From Brachionus rotundiformis (Eukaryota > Rotifera > Eurotatoria > Ploima > Brachionidae), in NCBI GenBank assembly GCA_016802295.1, contig JAESIW010000137.1, forward strand, positions 6,377,130-6,441,129: a stretch of DNA of 64,000 bases. The letters are read 5' to 3'. This document shows positions 56,901 through 64,000 of the stretch, piece after piece. Each line of letters begins with the position of its first letter. Position 1 is the first letter of the stretch. A program made the translations under genes and the position numbers. The notes beneath the pieces are model-generated. The model was not told the origin of the DNA. It saw only the letters and a program-made list of their open reading frames with translations, and made no database searches.

Positions 56901-59900
56901 ATTCAGATTGTAAATTTTTATAAACTAATTTGTATTTACCACTATTTTTTTTTTGAGAGTTTTTAACTGTTAGCTCATAAGAATAAGAATTTTCACTTAT
57001 TTGCTTGATTAATGTGTCAGAGTTTACATTGGGAATTTTGATGTTATCTTTAAACCATTCAACTTGGAGATTTGGCTTTGATATTTCACATATTAGCATT
57101 ATATTTTCACCTGAAAATACTTCTAAAGAAGGTGGTAAAGGTTTTAATAACTCGGCATCCAGTTCTTTAACAAATAAATTTGCTTCTGAATCAGTTAACG
57201 GGATCAACTTATTATCTATTTTTAAGGATATTCTACAGCAAAAATTTGACGAATCTTCAAGAGAACAATTCTTGATTTCAAGCTTTTGTGTAATCAAATT
57301 CTTATCACTTTCTTCTCCTATGACATATTTTGCTGAATTTAAAAGCTCTTCATTATTCTTAAACCAATTTATGTGAAGGGGAATATCAATTTTGCCAAGC
57401 ATCGAATTTATTTGAACACCACATAGAAATTGGCAACATTCTTTTTCTTTAACTTTTAAGTCAATTAAAGGTTTTCGAACTTTTATAAGATAATCAATAG
57501 GAACTTCTTCTATTGACAAATTTGCTTGCTTTATTATGTTATATTTATTTAATTTGAATTGAATTGTCTGACCCGATTGTTTAATGTTACAATTTTTGAT
57601 AGTTAAAAAATGTTTTTTAAAGTCCGGAGAGCTTTTGATTAAGAAATTAGCAGACTCCTCTATAGGCAGATTATCAATTAACCATGAAACATCACTGGAA
57701 CCCTTGGATAATTCGACTTCGAAATCTGCATCACGATTATAAAAGCTCAGCAATTCGTCTGTTTTATCAATGTTATTAATTAATCTATAAAAAATGTCCG
57801 GAAGAATCTTTAACTTCACATCATCTAATGCCGAAATGAATTTTATAGGCTTTTCTTCAACAATAACTGTACATTCTGATTCAGAATTAGGACTTTTAAT
57901 TTTATAAATTCCTTCATCTCGTTCTTTTTTTGAATTTTCAACTTTAATTGTGAAACTATTTGTTGTCGGATTATAATCAAGATAGATATAATTTTTTTCA
58001 TTTGAGATTTCATTGTCATTTAGAAAAACTTTTATGTCATTTGGATCTACACAGCGATCGAATTTCACTTTTAGTTCTATTAATTCGCCTTCTTTAACTT
58101 TAATATTGCCCAAATCATACAACGACTTAATCTGTTTTTCTGGTCGTTTCTTAACATTAACAGAACATTCAGTAAAACATTTCACTGGTTTTTCTTGAAA
58201 ATTATCACAAATAAAAGAATAGATTCCACTATCATCAAGTTTCGAATCCGGAATTGTAAGTGAAAACGATAAATCATCAGATCTTTGGATTGAATTTCTT
58301 TTAATAACATGGGTATCTTTTTCCCAATGAAACGATTTAATTTTTTGATTTGTCTTTAATTTGAGATTTATAGTTTCTCCTTCTAAAACGTCAATTGCTT
58401 CCGGTAGTGAAAAAGCGAAAGGATTTTCCTTTAAAACAGTAAATTCTAAATGATTGGGAGATTGTTCATTTGATGATTTTAATTTAATGAAGTAACGACC
58501 AGAATCGGAACTTTTTGCCAAATTTTTCACTTGTAACTTTACATGATATTCTTTTGCAACCATAGTATCTTGCGAGATAACAAAGTCTTGGGAAGATAAA
58601 ACACGTTCAGAATGTTCACTCTCAATTTTCAGTAATAAGTTATCATTCAAAAAGTCCATTGTAAATTCATGATTAATTTTAATAAAAATAACTATTAAGT
58701 CTTGATTTTCAATAGGAAATAAATTATTAGAGAATATGTCACCAAAATACGGTGAATTTCCTGGATATGTGATTGAACTTTGAGCGGATAAATTATTTGA
58801 TTTATCAATAAATTGAACAGTATAGATGCCAGAATCGTCAAAATTCGAAAATGAAGATATTTTTAACTGATGAAGTTTATTTTGATTATCAAAATTAAAA
58901 TTGTAGCGTTCATTTTTAATATATTTCTGGTCATCATTTACAATTGATAAAATTAATTGGTCATTAAAAAACCATTTGATTGAATAATAAAATTCCTCAA
59001 GATTTACTGATTTATTTGTTAAACAAGATATAAGCGCAGATGAACTTTCAAAAGATATATTCAGATGTTTGACTATTTCTAAGGTAATTTCCTTGACTTC
59101 CAATTTATAATCAGATGTAATGTTATCAACGTCCAACTGAATTAAAGAATTATCATTTAATTGTAAGTTTTCGATAGTTAAAGAAATTTCAGATAAAGAA
59201 GAATCGAAAAATGAATTAAAACGAGAAAAATTATGAACAGGAAAACCATTCATTAACCAGAAAAATGATTTTGGAATATTCGTAACTTTTGCAACAAGAC
59301 GAAGAAAACCACCTTCCTGAACATCGTAACCAGAGATAACAAGGGGTTCTTCATTTAAATCAGAATAAGAAAACTCGACAAGATCATTCTTTTCATCTTT
59401 GTCTCCTTCCATTAACTTTATGTCAGGTTGCCAGTTCGATTCCAATACTTCTAGAGGCTTTTCATTCGAAACAATTGAAATCTTAACAGCAGAATGGTAA
59501 AATTCTGACTTGCTATCGTTTGGTTTTGATCTCAATTTTAAGTCATATTCTCCTTCATTTTGGCCGATTTGACAGGATTTTACAAATAATGAATACACAA
59601 CTCCATCATCCATTATATCGGATTCTTTAAGCTCAATTTGTTTGGATTTTAGATCTAATGGTTTTCCATTGAATGTCCAAATCATGCATTTATTGATATC
59701 TTGAAGAGGTTTGGATAGTTTAAATGAAAGGCATATATCTTCGCCTTCCTTGTATTCGAATTTATTAGCTTTGAGCGGTTCTAAAACCTCCAAAGGCTTA
59801 TCAAATACAGTAAGACTGGTTTTGGCTAATTCGATCTCGTTTGGTTTCTTTTTGTTATCTATAATACTCAATTTATACTTTCCTGAATCTTCAGGTCTAG

Positions 59901-62900
59901 CTTCATCTAATTTCAAGCTTATTTCAGATACCGGCTCACCATTCTCGTCTGATTTTTCAACAACAGATAGCTTTACATCTTCATTTGGTTGTAATTTTTT
60001 ACCATCTTCTTCTTTTTTTTCTCTCCTATTTTGTTTCTCTAGATTTAGTTCATTTTGTATCACCGAACTTTCACTTAAATCATCATCTTCGGTTACTTCA
60101 CTTGTAGTCTCTTTTTCCAGTATATTTTCAATTCCACTCAAATTTAATTTATTTGAAAATTCATCTAAATTACATTCATATAAACCGTTATCTTTTTTCG
60201 TTATATCATTAATTTCTAGACAAAATTTGTTATTTTCACTTTTTTCAAATATATATTTGGGTATTTGATTTGTTAATATTTCTTCTCCATCTTTGAACCA
60301 TTTAAAATTTTTTGTTTCCAATTCATTGTATATTGTCTCAAATTCTATTTTTAATTTCTTTTTTTCTAATAGGTTGGAATTATCAACTTTCATTCCTGTT
60401 TTGAACGGATTTTGTTTTATTTCAAGTCTAAAACTTGAAGTATCTTTTAAATCCGGTTCTTGTAGATCAAAAACTACAAACTCATATAACCCACTATCAT
60501 CGTGATCAAATTTGTCAATAAACAATTGACAAATTTTTCCATTCATTATCCTTGTTTTGATGTTTTTCTTATCTAAATTTATTTCTTTCCCATTCTTGAG
60601 CCAATAATATTTTATATTTCCGCTTATCGGTACGGATACTTCACATTCTAACTTTAGCAAAGATTGTTCAACTTTTTTCGCGCTCAATTTCCTTATTATT
60701 TTAATTGGTTTTTCTTTGACAATCAATTCAATACTTGAAATTAATAATTTTTCATCTTTATCAGTGTAAAACAATTGATAAAGACCTTGATCATCTTTTG
60801 AAATTTTATCCAATTTCAACATTTCTTTGCTATTTGATTGTTCTGATTTTATTCGGTTGTCATTATTCAAAATGTGGTCATTTTTATACCATTTTGTTTT
60901 GTTTAAAAAGTCTTGTTTGGTATCAATTTCAATAACAATTGATTTACCTTCACAAGTTTCTAATTTTTCAAATGTCGGATTATGTTTTTTGTTCGAGTTT
61001 GTTTTGCTGCTAATAACAAGAACTTCCGTTTTGCACACATCTGCTCCTATGCTACAAAAGTAATTTCCAGCATCGTTTTCATCTACACTAAAAACCTTGA
61101 GACAATGTATAGGCCCTTCGGAAATAACGTCATATTTTTCATTAGTCTTTAACTCTTGATCTCCTTTAAACCATTTTACTGGTATTGAATTTTTGTCCAC
61201 AACACAGTCTATGGACAATGTATCATTTTCATCTCTAGCTTCCTTTTCAATGTCAAATAAAATAGAATCAGGAGGTGGCTGAATAAATTTTGCCATTTGT
61301 GGCTTTATCTTCACTTCACATAATGATATCTTATCATCAGCATGGAATTGATAAGTACCCTCATATTTTGCTGTAGCATTTGATATATGCAAAACTTGGG
61401 ATTTTCCATCGTTCTCTTCCAAAATATTTATTTTGGTTAATTTTTCTGTTGCTGGTTCCAATTGGACACAATTATGAAACCAAATTGTCTTTTCAGCTTT
61501 TTTATCTAATTCACACTCTAGTCTTATGAAATCACCTTCATTTACTTTAACTAGTCTCGGTAATTGCTTAACAATTTCCGATTTTGGTGAATAACTTGTA
61601 ACAGATACATTACACTTGGTTTTTAGCGCATTAGTCCTTATTCCATCCATTTCAATTAGATTAACTTCATAGCAACCATCAAAAGATTTGTCACAATTTT
61701 TGATGCTCAAGCTAAATCTGTTACCATCACTTTTTAGCTCAAATTCGTGCAATATATCTTGATTATAATTTGTCAGACTGCCACCAGTGGATAGCAAAAG
61801 AAATTCTGAATTTCGTTTAATTTCTATTACATCATTGTCGGTAAGTTCTCGATTTAAGCCTATTTCCAGATTCAAATTGTCACCTTCTGTTATTTGGCAA
61901 TCTCTAAGTGGAAGTATAATTTCGGTCTTTTTCTTATGGTCTGTTTGAATTTCAAAAGCTGCATTTTTCTCAATTATAACTTCAGTGGAATATTCCTGAC
62001 CAGAATTTCCAAATTTTAACCTGTATTGTCCAGCATCTTTTTCAGTTATATCGTTTAGTATTAGCAAATGCTGAGTTGGAGTTGAAAATAATTCCTTATT
62101 TGAATAAGGACTATTTTCAATAAACACTTCATTATGGTACCATTTTGGTACCAAGTTTTCTTGTACTGTCTCACAATAAAGTTTTATAGTTTCATCATTT
62201 TTAGCTTTTATAACTTTTTCCAATGGAGTAATGAATTCAACATTAATTTTATTGACTTTGATTTGGCATGCATTTGTTGTTAAGAGCGAAGTAGTTGGTT
62301 CAGTTGATTCATCCAAAATTACTGCCTTAAAGTTGCCAGAATCTTGCAAATGACAATCATTTATTATTAAAGAAACTTCATTATTGTATCTATTTAGTTT
62401 AAATTTTTCATTATATTCAATTTCATTTCCATTTTTGAACCATTTAATTGTTGGCGTAGAATAAATACCATAAATAGGCCGATTTAGAGCAAAATTGAGA
62501 GTACAAGTGTCACTCTCGTTTACGTCAATGTAATTTGGCAAATTTTTTATCATATAATATTCAGGTCTTAGTCGACATTCAGTTTTTTCCTTACCTACTT
62601 GACACCTATATCTACCTTCGTCTCTCTCATCCAAATCGTATATAATCAAAGCACAAATGTTATGCTCAAGTACAAAATCATACTTTTTTGTATTCGAAGC
62701 TAACTCTAGGTCATTCTTAAACCATTTAGGCTTTTGATTAATTGGTGGCTTATTTAGCTGACAGTCTAAGGTAATACTAGATTCTGAGTCTAAATCAAAA
62801 AATGTATCCTGTAATTTTTGGATAAACCTAATAGGTGTATCCAAAACCTTAACTTCACAGCTCGATTTCAATCCGTCCAAGTCAATGGAATAAATTCCAC

Positions 62901-64000
62901 TATCATTTGGTTTACAGTCATTGATTCTTAGCGAAAAAGATCTATTTTTAAGATCGTTTATGATCAAGAAATTTTTACTTGGACCCAAAAGTGCCTGATT
63001 TTTAAACCACTTTATGCTCAAAGGCTCAAAATTTACTCTAGCTTCTAAATCTAAATGCAAATCAGAATCTGTCTGAATAAAATCTTCAAGTTTTTTGGTA
63101 AAAAATTTTATTTGCTTTGACTCAACAGTAAGTCGGCATCGACTTTCCAATTCCACATTATGAAAACCTGTTTTAAATTCTTGTATTTTGAAATCAATAT
63201 TTGAATTGTTGTCCTTAGTGAATAAAATCTCTCTCAAATATCTTAATATAACCTTATTATTCACAACTAGGATATTATGGTCTGGACTTTCTTTAATTTC
63301 TTTGTTATTAATAAACCAATGGATAAGATATTGGTCAGAATTTAACATCTTATTCAATTCAACAGTCAATTCTAAGCTATTACAATGTTCAGGAACATGA
63401 ATGTCAAAAAGACCTCGAACAATTTTAAGCGGAACATCTTCATTCACATTTAGAACAGTGGTAGTTTTAATTAAGTCATTGACTACGCAGCTGTATATGG
63501 CTTTATCATCTAGACATACATTTCTTATGATTAATCTGTGCTTACGTCCATCTATACTTGTTATTTCAAATTTTCGACTTGGACTTATAAAAATGTTGTC
63601 TTGGTACCATTTAGCTTCTCCTCCATAATTATTTGTCCAACATTCCAGCACCAAGTCACTTCCTTCATCGCATTCCATAAACGACTCTAATTCTTTGATA
63701 AACATTAATTCATCATCTTCATCACTCTTAAATTTTTGAATTAATTGCGGCTTTTTGACATAAATTTCTGGCCTAAATGCCAAAACTGCGGGATCAATAT
63801 CCAAAAAAGCTGATGATGATATCGAGTCATCAACATATACAGTGTACTTGCCTTGGTCACCTACACTCAATGGTCCATTTACTATCAACTTATTATAATT
63901 TAGAACTGATCCATCTATGTTTTCATCCTTACAATAATTAAACATTTGATAATGAGGATCGTGTTGCCTCGTAATCTCTTGGTCATCTCTGAACCATCTA
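50902..64000 (-). CDS. unc-89: UNC-89/obscurin giant muscle protein, C-terminal part (5' end outside window)
   Basis: Sarcomere M-line scaffold family. One exon runs from beyond 64000 down to 51438 (more than 12.5 kb). Three small exons follow at 51384-51309, 51253-51101 and 51049-50902; I followed the splices in frame to the stop. By counting D-x-G-x-Y/C motifs I see about 31 Ig domains. An FN3 lies at about 55165-54890 (PPDNLQIDD ... SLTLKWDASPSE), followed by two Ig domains. Kinase 1 is at 54180-53378, followed by a Ser/Arg-rich linker and an Ig at about 52710-52430. A second FN3 lies at about 52415-52120. Kinase 2 runs from about 51960 to the end and finishes with SPNNRLTLQECMEHKLF and a short tail. 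This Ig-FN3-kinase...Ig-FN3-kinase end is diagnostic. Both kinases lack the DFG Asp. The true start, and any SH3-DH-PH part, are not visible. Confidence 0.95.
50950..51960 (-). other. UNC-89 kinase domain 2 (predicted pseudokinase)
   Basis: Spread over four exons. The catalytic loop reads LHLNIHPLTIL (Asp to Asn, and Asn to Thr). The DFG position reads GFD in KLAGFDNL. The C-lobe is well kept: SPEILNKEIL, STDIWSIGVFAALLLSGSSP and the SPNNRLTL motif. The lysine of LIKITND may be the VAIK lysine. Confidence 0.85.
53378..54180 (-). other. UNC-89 kinase domain 1 (predicted pseudokinase)
   Basis: Starts at EDYEIVEQINK, where the glycine loop is missing. It keeps the ATP lysine (EFIAKVI), the catalytic loop Asp and Asn (HLDLNLDNIL) and the C-lobe (DMWSVGVLSYILLGGKSPF). 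The metal-binding DFG has become GFT in KLIGFTHSK. This fits a scaffold role and not catalysis. Confidence 0.85.

Noticed and set aside
59711..60268. Plus-strand frame of 185 codons, Ser/Phe/Leu-rich
   Set aside because: It is the antisense of UNC-89 coding sequence. Composition and lack of any motif mark it as a shadow.

Overview
The window is very AT-rich animal nuclear DNA. It has GT-AG introns of about 45-70 nt, standard stop codons, and typical metazoan genes: a Toll-like receptor, an obscurin/UNC-89 giant muscle protein, a DOCK exchange factor, a Polycomb RING protein, ornithine decarboxylase and a tRNA-guanine transglycosylase. Compact genes, tiny introns, strong AT bias and env-bearing Ty3/gypsy elements would suit a rotifer (Brachionus-like). 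That is an inference from gene style, not a proven assignment. One short N gap (47063-47133) shows that this is a scaffold of a draft assembly.

Bases 1-16830 are a transposon graveyard. From left to right they hold: a decayed transposase-like ORF; a small inverted repeat; a MULE-type transposase relic split by a roughly 3.2-kb hAT-like element with long inverted ends; a Ty3/gypsy pol relic on the minus strand; and a tandemly duplicated coiled-coil fragment. One copy of that fragment is interrupted by a second, unrelated Ty3/gypsy element on the plus strand, which carries integrase, chromodomain and an envelope-like gene, all broken. The insertion has a 4-bp target duplication, and the neighbouring copy preserves the empty site.

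Bases 17290-30135: a multi-exon DOCK-family gene (minus) and QTRT1 (plus) point away from each other. Between them is a segment of about 3.8 kb flanked by 127-bp near-identical direct repeats. It holds a frameshifted orphan gene and a Tc1/mariner relic. The repeat includes the QTRT1 5' region, so the two genes may once have shared one short divergent promoter.

Bases 30880-38915: a single-exon Toll-like receptor (minus), ornithine decarboxylase (minus) and a PSC/BMI1-type Polycomb RING gene (plus).

Bases 39689-48316: one plus-strand gene with two CH-like regions followed by ankyrin repeats. A small heat-shock protein gene with three alpha-crystallin domains lies antisense inside its roughly 4-kb intron. 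The N gap in this gene is flanked by a 155-bp duplicate that looks like an assembly artefact.

Bases 48697-64000: a small single-pass membrane protein of unknown role, then the 3' part of UNC-89/obscurin (minus). Most of the UNC-89 part is a single exon of more than 12.5 kb with about 31 Ig domains, two FN3 domains and two kinase domains. Both kinases lack key catalytic residues. The 5' end of this gene is outside the window.
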